Shown here piece by piece: positions 37,252 through 46,715 of a DNA stretch of 64,000 nucleotides. Numbering within the stretch: position 1 is the stretch's first letter; every line of letters begins with the position of its first letter. The notes under the pieces are model-generated. The model saw only the letters and a list, made by a program, of their open reading frames with translations. It did no database searches and was not told where the DNA came from. The stretch is taken from the NCBI RefSeq assembly GCF_014534745.1, contig NZ_JACVVP010000025.1:1-64000 (forward strand). Reading direction: 5' to 3'. The position numbers and the translations under genes are program-made. This DNA comes from Flammeovirga sp. EKP202. GTDB lineage: Bacteria > Bacteroidota > Bacteroidia > Cytophagales > Flammeovirgaceae.

Positions 37252-39144
37252 TTAATTTTTCTTACTCATCCATTGAGGTGCAGTAAGGAAATCTGACGAT
37301 GGATTACCATACTCTTCTTGATTAGAAATTGCATTTGCAACGTGTGTAGGGTTTACTGTAAACTCTCTTGCTGGGTAAGGTAAACGTGCAGGTCTGTAAC
37401 CATTAGTATACCCACCTGTATGCAATTCTACCATTGAAGTACCTGTTGGCTTCGCATCAACATTTAATAATGGATCTTCACCGTATACTGGCACTTGGAT
37501 ATCTCTATCCGCAGCTCCAAGAGATGTTGGCACTAGATCAGGTAAATGCGTTCTATTCCATAATGCGAAGGCGTTGTAACCGTTTCCGATTTGTGACACC
37601 CAGTGTTGATAAATGATTGTATTCATCTTATCACCTGAGTTATTAAACTCTGCTACTGCTCTATCAACATAGTTTGATGCTTCCACTTCCCAGATATACT
37701 CTACGTTTTGTTGTCTTTTGTAAAGATCTACAAAGTTGTTTACGTAATCTTGACCTGATGCGTAGAAACTTGGATACTTTCTAACCGCTGCTTCTACACC
37801 TTTTCTGTAGTACTCTGCTGCACTACCAGGAACCGCCCAACCTCTTTGCGCTGCTTCTGCTAATAAGAAGTTGATTTCATCTGCACCTACTACAATTGTT
37901 GTTGATCCCGCATTCAAGATTGTTGCAGGGTTCACTGCCACTAGTTGAGCATACTGCCCTTGATCTTTGAATTTATAACCAAGGTTACTGTAGTATTCAC
38001 CTTTGTCTTCATTGGCAATAGTGAATGACATGTGTTTCACTTGTCCATTCAACTCATAGATACCTCTGTTACCATCAGGTCTATCACCTGATTTTGCACC
38101 TCTGTAATGTACTTGTTGGAACTCAGTTCCATCTGAAGTATCATATTTGAAAGGATCAAAGTTTGTATAAGCTGCTGTATCTAAAAATGCTTTAGTTTCA
38201 GGACCTGTATTATCAATATGTGAAGCTACCCAGAAAATTCTAGGGTCTTTTCTTTCTTGTAATGATACTAGCATCGCATCTGAAAAGAATTGGTAAGATT
38301 GTCCACCAACTCTACCTTCATTTGCAACACCTGATCCGTTTACTGTTTCACCCCAAGCACCGCCTGTTTCATTATGCTCAAATAAAGCACTGTCTGACAA
38401 ATCGCTGATATAACCAGCAGAATGCGTCGCTGCATCTCTTACGATTTCTTCACCTAAAGCAGGATTTGCTTCTGACATTGCCATACCGATCTTAATCAGC
38501 ATAGAGTTGGCCAATTTACCCCATTTAGATGCATCACCGTTATAGTATACATCGTCCGTGAACGTAGCTCCTGTATTTAAATCTTCTCTTGCAGTTTTTA
38601 ACTCTTCTACCATTTGTTCGAAAACAAACTCTTGGTCATCATATTTAGGATAGAAAATACCTTCAGACAAACCTTTACCAGCTTCTGAATAAGGGATATC
38701 ACCATACAATGATGTAGTTCTGTAATAACAAATCACTCTTGTAATTGCCAATTGTGCTAACTTTGCTTGGTTTTCAAGCTCAGTATCTGCATCCATCTGC
38801 TTTTCAAGACGAACTCTAGCATCTTCGATGTCCTTTGCAAGGTCCTTGTAAAGTGTCTCCCAAGTGGCGTTTGTGTAAGAATCTGCTCTACCAAAACCTG
38901 CACCTTGTGTATACTGAGGGTTCATTGTAGTCATTGACATTGGACCTGTCATGATCAAGTTACCTCTGTATCCTTCGTGACCTGATGAGTAAATTTTTGT
39001 TTGTGCCTTTACGAATTGATACTTAGGATCCATGTCTCCTGATGTATAATCGTTGTCGTTCATCTCTTCAAATCTGTTTGTACATGAAGTAGCAAGCATC
39101 ACTGAAGCGGCAGCAATAAGTATATTTAAGTTTCTTAATTTCAT
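37252..39144 (-). CDS. SusD-like lipoprotein (SusD-like_2 type)
   Basis: 630 residues. Lipobox ATSC in ASVMLATSCTNRFEEMND. The body resembles the SusD-like_2 group: the opening MDPKYQFVKAQTKIYSS, the helical VICYYRTTSLYGDIPYSEAGKG region, YDDQEFVFEQMVEELKTARE, the ligand-lid SLQERKDPRIFWVASH stretch and the end NGYRPARLPYPAREF. It is related to the protein at 46.7 to 48.6 kb. The stop codon of the SusC partner lies 12 bases upstream. Confidence 0.92.
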   Translation of the reverse strand: MKLRNLNILIAAASVMLATSCTNRFEEMNDNDYTSGDMDPKYQFVKAQTKIYSSGHEGYRGNLIMTGPMSMTTMNPQYTQGAGFGRADSYTNATWETLYKDLAKDIEDARVRLEKQMDADTELENQAKLAQLAITRVICYYRTTSLYGDIPYSEAGKGLSEGIFYPKYDDQEFVFEQMVEELKTAREDLNTGATFTDDVYYNGDASKWGKLANSMLIKIGMAMSEANPALGEEIVRDAATHSAGYISDLSDSALFEHNETGGAWGETVNGSGVANEGRVGGQSYQFFSDAMLVSLQERKDPRIFWVASHIDNTGPETKAFLDTAAYTNFDPFKYDTSDGTEFQQVHYRGAKSGDRPDGNRGIYELNGQVKHMSFTIANEDKGEYYSNLGYKFKDQGQYAQLVAVNPATILNAGSTTIVVGADEINFLLAEAAQRGWAVPGSAAEYYRKGVEAAVRKYPSFYASGQDYVNNFVDLYKRQQNVEYIWEVEASNYVDRAVAEFNNSGDKMNTIIYQHWVSQIGNGYNAFALWNRTHLPDLVPTSLGAADRDIQVPVYGEDPLLNVDAKPTGTSMVELHTGGYTNGYRPARLPYPAREFTVNPTHVANAISNQEEYGNPSSDFLTAPQWMSKKN

Positions 39145-39156
39145 TTTCGTATTGGA

Positions 39157-42100
39157 TTAGAAGTTAGCATTTAATCTGAAACCTACTGTTCTTGGTAAAG
39201 GCATGTTTAAGAACTCAATACCTTGACCGTTTCCTGCGTGGAATGATGACTCAGGATCAATGTTTGGCACTGAAGTCCATAAGTACAACAAGTTGTTACC
39301 GTATGCAGTAAATGATAAGTTTCTGAAAGGTGTTTTTTCTAACGCCTTGTTTGGTAAGCGGTAAGAGATTGAAACGTCTCTTAATTTGATGAACGATGAA
39401 TTATAAATAAACTGCTCATCAACTGAAGCTACTCTTCTGTAGTATAATTCTGGATCTACAGATCCTGTGTATGGTTGACCATCTGATGTCACTAAGTTAC
39501 CTGGATTCCAGTGTCCAGTGCTGTAGTATTCATCTCTACCAATAAGAGTGTCGTGGTGTTTACCATTAGAGTACATTTGAGAGTTGGTCTCTGAGTAAAG
39601 TTGACCTCCAAATTTACCATCAATCAATACTGAGAAACTGAAGTTTTTATAGTTGAATGTGTTTCTCCATCCTGCCATCCATGGCTGAATACCATTTCCG
39701 ATTTCTGAAGCATCTTGATTTACAATTGGAAGACCACCCTCATCTACAACAATGTTGTTGTTATCATCTCTTACATAAGTAGTACCCATGATTGTACCAT
39801 ATGCTTGACCAGGAATTGCTTGTACCGATACTGTACCGTTTGAACGCTGGATCATGTATGACTCAACTCCTTCTGTCAATGAAACTACTTCGTTTTGGTT
39901 ATATGAACCTGTAAATGTCATATCCCATGAGAAGTTATCCGTTTCAACCGTTCTTACATTCACTAACCATTCAAAACCTTTGTTTTGGATCTCACCAGCA
40001 TTAATAAGTGCTTGTGTGAAACCTGATGCATCAGAAATGTCAATTGGCATGATCTGATCCGTTGCTCTTTGGTTATAATATGCTAAGTCTAAGCTTACTT
40101 TGTTGTTGAATAAACGTAAGTCTAAACCAAACTCATACGAAGACGACATTGATGGTCTTAAGTTCGCATTAGGAATAATTTCTCCTTCAATTTGACCTGG
40201 GTTGAATCCCCAATTTGGGTTACCAACTGGGTTACCAAGTACTCTATATTGTACTGCTAAGCTATAAGGATCAGTATCTGAACCTACTTGTGCCCATGAT
40301 GCTCTCAACTTACCAAATGATAACCATTCAGGAGTGTTCCAATCCATATCCGAGAATACCCATGAACCCGATACTGAAGGATAGAAATAAGAGTTGTTAT
40401 TCATAGGAAGTGTTGAAGACCAGTCATTACGTCCTGAAACATCTAAGAATAAAAATCCTTTATAACCAATTGAAGCTGTTGCATATACTGATGAAATTGC
40501 TCTTTCGTATCTTGATAAATCAATAAAACGATCTTGACCAGCACCAGGGTGTTGTAAATCATCAGAGATAAACTTCACAGAACCAATATCTGTTCTATCG
40601 TGGATTTGATACATGTATGAACCACCTGCAGTTGCACTAATATCAAAGTTTCCGAATTTCTTATTATACATTAATAAGAAGTCCATGTTGTTTTCTGTTT
40701 GCAAGTTTGTTCTTTCAAATGCTCTACCATCCTCAAAGAATGGAGTATACATAGGATCTAGTACATTTTGTCTCCAGCTTGTTACGTCTGTACCACCTCT
40801 TGCTACAACTGATAAGTTTTCGTTGATTTCATAATTCAAACTCAACATACCCATCATTCTGTCCGATTGATCTTCGTTATTCACTTCATACATCGTCCAG
40901 TAAGGGTTTTCGTTTTTATCGTTATAACCGAAAGGTCTTCCGTCAGGCGTTTTATAGTTTCTCAAGAAGTCCATTGACACGGTAGTAGGCACTTGCATCA
41001 TTGCTCTGTTATAGTTGTAAACACTATTACCTAATGCCATTCTGTTCGTTGACTTCTGATGCGTATAAGTTACTCTTGAGTCAATAGTCAATTTATCGTT
41101 GGCCATTTTTGTTGTTCCTCTCAAGTTGAAAGTATTTCTGTTGAAAGTTGAATTATCAACCATACCGTCATTTGACATATTTGAGTAAGAGAAACGAACA
41201 CTTGACTTCTCATTTCCACCCGTCAATGCAATCGAGTTATTAAACGTTACACCTGTTTGGAATAATTGGTCATAAATGTTGTAGTGTTGTACATCTCTCA
41301 TCACACCATCATAGTAGCTATCTGATCTCATACCTGGAGTAATTTTCGGACCGTACATTCTTGTACCATCTGTAGAGGTAGGGTCAGTAGGGAAATTACC
41401 TTGAGTACCGTGAGCATAATCTCTTTGGTAATCAGGAGTAATACCCATCATATCAAAGTTTACACCTGTAGAGAAGTCTATACCAATACCTTTTCTTTTA
41501 TCACCTTGTTTTGTTGTAATTAAGATTACACCATTGATGGCTCTTGTACCATAAAGTGCAGTGGCTGCTGGACCTTTTAATACTGACATTGATTCAATGT
41601 CATCTGGGTTCACTGCAGACATACCATCACCTGTATCTAATCCACCACTGTCACTGTCAGAAGCATTATCATAGTTTGAGTTGGTCATTGGCACACCATC
41701 AATTACATATAAGGGTTGGTTTGAACCATTCAATACAGCATTACCACGGATTACTACATTAGAAGATGAGTTAGGACCTGCAACGGGAGTAATCTGTACA
41801 CCTGCTACTTTACCGTTCAACGAGTTCATAATGTTCGCTGATGAGTTATCACCAATATCTTCTGCTTTCACCTCAGAAACTGCATAACCAAGCGATCTTT
41901 CTTCACGCTTGATACCAAGAGCTGTCACAACCACTTCTTCTAACTCTTCAGCGTCTGCTTCTAATGCAATTTGAAGGTTATCTGTATTTGAAACATTAAA
42001 ATCAGTGGTTTTATAACCAATAAATGAGAATGTCAGTGTATTATTTTCTGGAGATGGAATGGCAACAGAGAAGTTTCCATCAAAATCTGTTACCGCCCCA

Positions 42101-42252
42101 AGGCTTGTTCCTTTAATCAAAACATTCACACCTGGTAGTGGGGAGTTATCTGATGCATCTGTAACTGTACCCGTAACTGTACGTTCTTGGGCATACAATG
42201 CACCTGTTGTAAGCATAAACATGCTTAACAGCATTAAGTAAAATTTACTCAT
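39157..42252 (-). CDS. SusC/RagA-family TonB-linked outer membrane transporter
   Basis: About 1031 residues from the preferred start MSKFYLMLLSMFMLTTG, which begins a signal peptide ending LYAQ. An upstream start adds 15 unlikely residues. It has the carboxypeptidase-like domain (VLIKGTSLGAVTDFDGNFSV), the EEVVVTALGIKREERSLGYA signature of the group, a plug with PLYVIDGVPMTNSNYDN and SVLKGPAATALYGTRAING, and a barrel ending GFRLNANF. It is a clear paralogue of the divergent SusC at 43.6 to 46.6 kb. No degradative enzymes are nearby. Confidence 0.95.
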   Translation of the reverse strand: MSKFYLMLLSMFMLTTGALYAQERTVTGTVTDASDNSPLPGVNVLIKGTSLGAVTDFDGNFSVAIPSPENNTLTFSFIGYKTTDFNVSNTDNLQIALEADAEELEEVVVTALGIKREERSLGYAVSEVKAEDIGDNSSANIMNSLNGKVAGVQITPVAGPNSSSNVVIRGNAVLNGSNQPLYVIDGVPMTNSNYDNASDSDSGGLDTGDGMSAVNPDDIESMSVLKGPAATALYGTRAINGVILITTKQGDKRKGIGIDFSTGVNFDMMGITPDYQRDYAHGTQGNFPTDPTSTDGTRMYGPKITPGMRSDSYYDGVMRDVQHYNIYDQLFQTGVTFNNSIALTGGNEKSSVRFSYSNMSNDGMVDNSTFNRNTFNLRGTTKMANDKLTIDSRVTYTHQKSTNRMALGNSVYNYNRAMMQVPTTVSMDFLRNYKTPDGRPFGYNDKNENPYWTMYEVNNEDQSDRMMGMLSLNYEINENLSVVARGGTDVTSWRQNVLDPMYTPFFEDGRAFERTNLQTENNMDFLLMYNKKFGNFDISATAGGSYMYQIHDRTDIGSVKFISDDLQHPGAGQDRFIDLSRYERAISSVYATASIGYKGFLFLDVSGRNDWSSTLPMNNNSYFYPSVSGSWVFSDMDWNTPEWLSFGKLRASWAQVGSDTDPYSLAVQYRVLGNPVGNPNWGFNPGQIEGEIIPNANLRPSMSSSYEFGLDLRLFNNKVSLDLAYYNQRATDQIMPIDISDASGFTQALINAGEIQNKGFEWLVNVRTVETDNFSWDMTFTGSYNQNEVVSLTEGVESYMIQRSNGTVSVQAIPGQAYGTIMGTTYVRDDNNNIVVDEGGLPIVNQDASEIGNGIQPWMAGWRNTFNYKNFSFSVLIDGKFGGQLYSETNSQMYSNGKHHDTLIGRDEYYSTGHWNPGNLVTSDGQPYTGSVDPELYYRRVASVDEQFIYNSSFIKLRDVSISYRLPNKALEKTPFRNLSFTAYGNNLLYLWTSVPNIDPESSFHAGNGQGIEFLNMPLPRTVGFRLNANF

Positions 42253-42622
42253 TTTCAGTATTAGATTAGTGTAGTAGTTAAAATTGGCCTTAGCCAAAAA
42301 TAATTTTTTGAACCATGCTATCTCGTCAAAGGATATTGACGTTTCTGAAATTATAATATGATTGGTTTTAGAATTTCATCGGTTTTAGCAAATGGTCTAG
42401 TTTTTATAGCATAACTTAAAATAGAATTACTTTTTATAGCTATGAAATAGTAATGTCTATTTGTTTATTAATTGATGTTTCAACTAAGTATAAAAACTGC
42501 TCTTGTTTATCTTGTAAAAATTCTTCATTTCGTATAATTGAGATTTTAGTTTATAATGTGTATAACATCGAGATTAAGTCAGACAGCTTTAAAAGTGTCT
42601 TGTTTACATTACAAATGTAGCA

Positions 42623-42641
42623 TCATGCACGAACATGCACA
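42623..42641. promoter_or_regulatory. Candidate operator, TGCA-N6-TGCA (left)
   Basis: ATGCACGAACATGCAC holds two TGCA half-sites separated by six bases, about 375 bases upstream of the left susC. The same layout recurs near the other susC. Confidence 0.4.
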
Positions 42642-43305
42642 ACGTAAAAGGTTTTTTTAATAGTAATTGACGTTTTTAAGGTTAAAATAGTCAAATTTTC
42701 AATTTTATTTTAACAAACAAGCACAAACAGGTACCAAAAGTCTTATTTAGTTGAGAAAATAGCTGTCATAAAAAACACTTACCGGCGTCATTTATACATT
42801 ATAAAAAGAAGAAAATTGATTTTGAGAATTTAGCCATTCCACAAAAAGAGTTTGAATGTAAACTTATGCAAACACCTATTTACTAATATTATAATATGCT
42901 TTTTAAGCTGAAAACAAAGCACATAGAAAAGAATTCATTAATGATAAACCTCTAACTATTTACAAACAATCGCCTTTAGTAAATATTATTTACACCTCTA
43001 AAATTTGAAATTTTGAAAGAGAATTTACTTTACCTTCAACTATAACAACTCACAAACCGATTCACGCACAAATACGCACACTATTTATGTTTTAAAGCTC
43101 CTCAATAAGAATTGGTAAAAAATGGCACTCAATACTAGTATAACATTGTATGTTTACATCAAAAAAGAACATTATAGAATGGAATAACATCTTTAAAAGA
43201 AAATTAATGTTTTTTATCAAACCATAGAAAAACACTATAAAAACAGTGTTTTTTATTAGTTACAGCTTCAATAGCACACACTAAACATGCAAAACAAAAG
43301 CAAAA

Positions 43306-43326
43306 ACATGCATCATTGTGCATCAT
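43306..43326. promoter_or_regulatory. Candidate operator, TGCA-N6-TGCA (right)
   Basis: ATGCATCATTGTGCAT has the same half-sites and spacing, inside a longer palindrome bounded by AACATG and CATGTT. It lies about 240 bases upstream of the right susC. Another ACATGCA lies 20 bases to its left. Confidence 0.4.
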
Positions 43327-43559
43327 GTTATTGATTTTACAAAACAATCTCATACATTTGTGTTCATAGTACACTTACAAGGTGTTTATATACAAACAAA
43401 GTCAAAACATACAGAGTTTATATACAACCAAAAATTTTCGGAAAATAACTTAAGTTACGTTGAATGAATTTTTACTGCATTTTTTTTACTGTTAAACCTA
43501 ATAAATGCACGGTATACAACTCTTATTGTAAACTATTTTATTAACTCACTTATCCTAAA

Positions 43560-46500
43560 ATGAAAAGAATTTTACATTCCATCAGCACGATGGTTGTATT
43601 GTTCATGATGTGTACGCTTACACTTCATGCACAAGAACAACTCATCAAAGGTACCATTAAAGATGCGATGACTGGAGAACCATTAATTGGTGCTTCGATC
43701 AAGATTAAAGGTACTTCCAGCGGTTCTATCACCGATATGGATGGTAATTTTGAACTTCAAGCAAGTCCAGAAAGTGCATTACAAATCTCTTATATTGGTT
43801 ACAAAACCACTGAGATCGGGGTAAACAATCAATCTTTCATTTCCATCAAATTGGAGCCTGATGCTACTGAAATGGAGGAATTAGTGGTCGTAGGCCTTGG
43901 AGTTGAAAGAGAAGAAAGGTCTTTAGGCTATGCCGTTCAAGAAGTTTCTGGCGATGACCTCGGGGCTGTAACCTCCTCTTCCAATGCCATGAACAACCTT
44001 GCAGGTAAAGTGGCCGGTGTTCAGATTAACCAAGTAGGTGGTTCTCCGGGTTCCTCATCCAATGTTGTGATTCGTGGTAATGCTATTTTGGACGGTTCTA
44101 ATCAGCCGTTATACGTAATAGACGGAATCCCGATGAACAACTCCAATGTAGCCAATGCCAACGACAGTAACAGTGGTGGTATTGATACAGGCGATGGTAT
44201 GTCTGGCATTAATGCGGAAGATATTGAATCCATCAACGTCTTAAAAGGGCCTGCTGCTACTGCAATTTACGGTTCAAGAGGTATTAATGGTGTAATCATG
44301 ATCACTACTAAATCGGGCAAAGGTGGTCAGAAAGGTTTGGGCGTAGATGTCTCACACTCTTCTACGGTCAGCACATTGGGCATCACCCCCGACAATCAAG
44401 AGCAATATGCTCATGGTACAAACGGTATGTTCCCGACTGATCCAAGACGTGATTATGGCATGTGGGGACCTAAAGTGACTCCAGGGATGACCACTGACAA
44501 GTATTATGATGGAGAGGAAAGAAATGTACAGTTTTATGACAACTATGAAGCATTTTTCAAACCTTCATATACTGCAAATACCAACGTTGCTTTAACCAAA
44601 GTATCGGATGCAGGAACACTTCGATTCTCCTACTCCAACATGACCAACAACGGTAACACAGACAATCAAAGTTATGAGAGAAACACTTTCTCTTTAAGAG
44701 GAACCAGTGAAGTTTCTGAAAAATTCCACATTGATGCCCGTATGAACTACATCAAAGAGGAAGCTTATAACAGACCGTACATGGGTAACAACGTCAACAA
44801 CTATATGAGTAATATCAACGCCATTCCAAATACCTATGATATAAATTGGATGAAGGATTACAAAGATGAGGACGGCCGCCCTATTGGTTATAATGAAAAT
44901 AATGAGAACCCTTATTGGACAATGCATGAAACGAAGTTCCATGATACAAAAGATCGATTTTTGGGTATGGCAACGGCTACCTATGAAATCACGGATCATT
45001 TAAAAGTACAAGGTAGAGCAGGTACAGACTACACCGCATGGAGAGCTGATGTTTTACAACCTTTGTATACTCCATGGTATGAGTCGGGAAGAGCTTACGA
45101 AAGAACACAACTCGACAGAGAAGATAACTTTGATGCCATGATGACTTATGATAACAAATTTGGAAAGTTTGATGTGGTGGCCAATGTGGGAACATCGTAT
45201 ATGCACATTTACAGAAGATATTCTGATACAGGTTCTTCTAACTTCTCGGATCCTTTGCAACAAAACCCACAATCAGGTTCAGACCGCTTTGCTTCTTATG
45301 ATACCTACGAAAAAGCAATCAGTTCTGTATATGCAACAGCCTCTATTGGTTATGATGGCTACTTATTCTTAGATGTCTCAGGGCGTAATGACTGGTCTTC
45401 TACATTACCATTAGACAACAATTCTTACTTCTACCCTTCGATTAGTGGTTCATGGGTATTTTCGGATATGGATTGGGACACGCCCGATTGGTTGACTTTT
45501 GGTAAAGTAAGAGCTTCTTGGGCAAAGGTGGGTTCGGATACCGACCCTTATATGTTGCAACAATACTATCAGATTGACGGTCAGAAACAGGATGACCTTC
45601 AAACAGGAGCGATCTACGGCAACACCATCAACAACAGCAATTTAAAACCTTCTATGCAAACTTCTTATGAATTAGGTATGAACCTAAGAATGTTTGACGA
45701 CCGTGTGAATTTAGATATGACCTATTATAATTCAAGCTCAGTGGATCAAATCATGAAGGTTCGTATTCCTGAATCATCAGGTTATGAAGATGCCATTATC
45801 AATGCCGGTGAGATCATCAACAAAGGTGTGGAAGTCGCTTTAGGGTACAATGTGATCAGAAAGAAAGACATGAATTGGCACACACAAGTCAACTTCGCTT
45901 ATAACTACAATGAAGTGGTTTCATTATCGGAAGGTGTAGATCAATATTTAGTAGGTGAAGGTCCTGTCAACATCGTTGCTGCTCCGGGGCAAGCGTACGG
46001 TACAATCATGGGTACAGCCTACAAAAGAGATGACAATGGTAACATCATTGTGAACGAAGATGGTATGCCAATGGTAGAAGATGGTTACCAACAAATTGGT
46101 AATGGTGTACAACCGTTTATGGTAGGTTGGGTCAACCGTTTCCAATACAAAAACATCTCATTTGGGATGGTCATCGATGCGAAATTTGGCGGGGACATTT
46201 ACTCTTCTACCAATGCCAATATGTACTCTAATGGTAAGCATCAAGACACAGCAGATGGCAGAAATACAATGCATGAAACAGGTGTTTACAATCCTGGTGG
46301 AATGGTATATGAAAACGGAGAGCCATTTGAAGGTTTTACAACAGACCAAGATCTTCAAAACTACTACCAAACTACGGCAGGTATTGATGAGGCCCACGTT
46401 TATGACGCTTCTTACATCAGAGTGGCAGAGATTTCAGTAGGCTATACTTTCCCTAAAACAATGGTTTCAAGTGCAAAAATGCAAAACCTTCAATTATCAT

Positions 46501-46649
46501 TCGTAGCTTCTAACTTAGGTTACTTATGGAAGAACACTGACAACATTGACCCTGCCGCAAGTTTCTCTTATGGAAATGCTCAAGGGATGGAAGTGGGATC
46601 TTACCCGTTGCCAAGAACATTTGGTCTAAAGCTTAATGCTAAATTTTAA
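43560..46649 (+). CDS. SusC/RagA-family TonB-linked outer membrane transporter
   Basis: 1029 residues. The signal peptide ends TLTLHAQ. The order is again carboxypeptidase-like domain (IKGTSSGSITDMDGNFEL), EELVVVGLGVEREERSLGYA, plug (LYVIDGIPMNNSNVAN, NVLKGPAATAIYGSRGING) and a long barrel ending FGLKLNAKF. Its similarity to the divergent SusC extends through the barrel (SISGSWVFSDMDWDTPDW, RASWAKVGSDTDPYML), so the two genes come from a duplication. Its SusD partner follows after a hairpin. Confidence 0.95.
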   Translation: MKRILHSISTMVVLFMMCTLTLHAQEQLIKGTIKDAMTGEPLIGASIKIKGTSSGSITDMDGNFELQASPESALQISYIGYKTTEIGVNNQSFISIKLEPDATEMEELVVVGLGVEREERSLGYAVQEVSGDDLGAVTSSSNAMNNLAGKVAGVQINQVGGSPGSSSNVVIRGNAILDGSNQPLYVIDGIPMNNSNVANANDSNSGGIDTGDGMSGINAEDIESINVLKGPAATAIYGSRGINGVIMITTKSGKGGQKGLGVDVSHSSTVSTLGITPDNQEQYAHGTNGMFPTDPRRDYGMWGPKVTPGMTTDKYYDGEERNVQFYDNYEAFFKPSYTANTNVALTKVSDAGTLRFSYSNMTNNGNTDNQSYERNTFSLRGTSEVSEKFHIDARMNYIKEEAYNRPYMGNNVNNYMSNINAIPNTYDINWMKDYKDEDGRPIGYNENNENPYWTMHETKFHDTKDRFLGMATATYEITDHLKVQGRAGTDYTAWRADVLQPLYTPWYESGRAYERTQLDREDNFDAMMTYDNKFGKFDVVANVGTSYMHIYRRYSDTGSSNFSDPLQQNPQSGSDRFASYDTYEKAISSVYATASIGYDGYLFLDVSGRNDWSSTLPLDNNSYFYPSISGSWVFSDMDWDTPDWLTFGKVRASWAKVGSDTDPYMLQQYYQIDGQKQDDLQTGAIYGNTINNSNLKPSMQTSYELGMNLRMFDDRVNLDMTYYNSSSVDQIMKVRIPESSGYEDAIINAGEIINKGVEVALGYNVIRKKDMNWHTQVNFAYNYNEVVSLSEGVDQYLVGEGPVNIVAAPGQAYGTIMGTAYKRDDNGNIIVNEDGMPMVEDGYQQIGNGVQPFMVGWVNRFQYKNISFGMVIDAKFGGDIYSSTNANMYSNGKHQDTADGRNTMHETGVYNPGGMVYENGEPFEGFTTDQDLQNYYQTTAGIDEAHVYDASYIRVAEISVGYTFPKTMVSSAKMQNLQLSFVASNLGYLWKNTDNIDPAASFSYGNAQGMEVGSYPLPRTFGLKLNAKF

Positions 46650-46665
46650 TTAATCAATCAATGCT

Positions 46666-46690
46666 GCCACTTGTCTAAAAGGCAGGTGGT
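46666..46690 (+). promoter_or_regulatory. Hairpin between susC and susD
   Basis: CCACTTGTC and GGCAGGTGG form nine continuous pairs (two of them G-U) around TAAAA. It lies just after the susC stop codon and before the likely susD start. There is no U-tract, so it would work as an RNA-processing or stability element protecting the susC part of the message, or as a weak attenuator. Confidence 0.5.
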
Positions 46691-46715
46691 GGAATTACCT
46701 ATAAATTGCAAAACG

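Larger units (their letters stand above)
42253..43559. other. 1.3-kb control region between divergent susC genes
   Basis: AT-rich with no credible open frame. It holds two TGCA-N6-TGCA sites (listed separately), a lone MITE-type terminal motif near 42543-42563 (ATTTTAGTTTATAATGTGTA), and on the minus strand a TATTTTTG box about 45 bases before the left susC start. A region this long between divergent genes suggests long leaders or several regulator sites. Confidence 0.5.

Noticed and set aside
44694-46397. Several antisense frames within the third susC gene
   Set aside because: All are shadows of a clear coding sequence, with no domains and no start signals.
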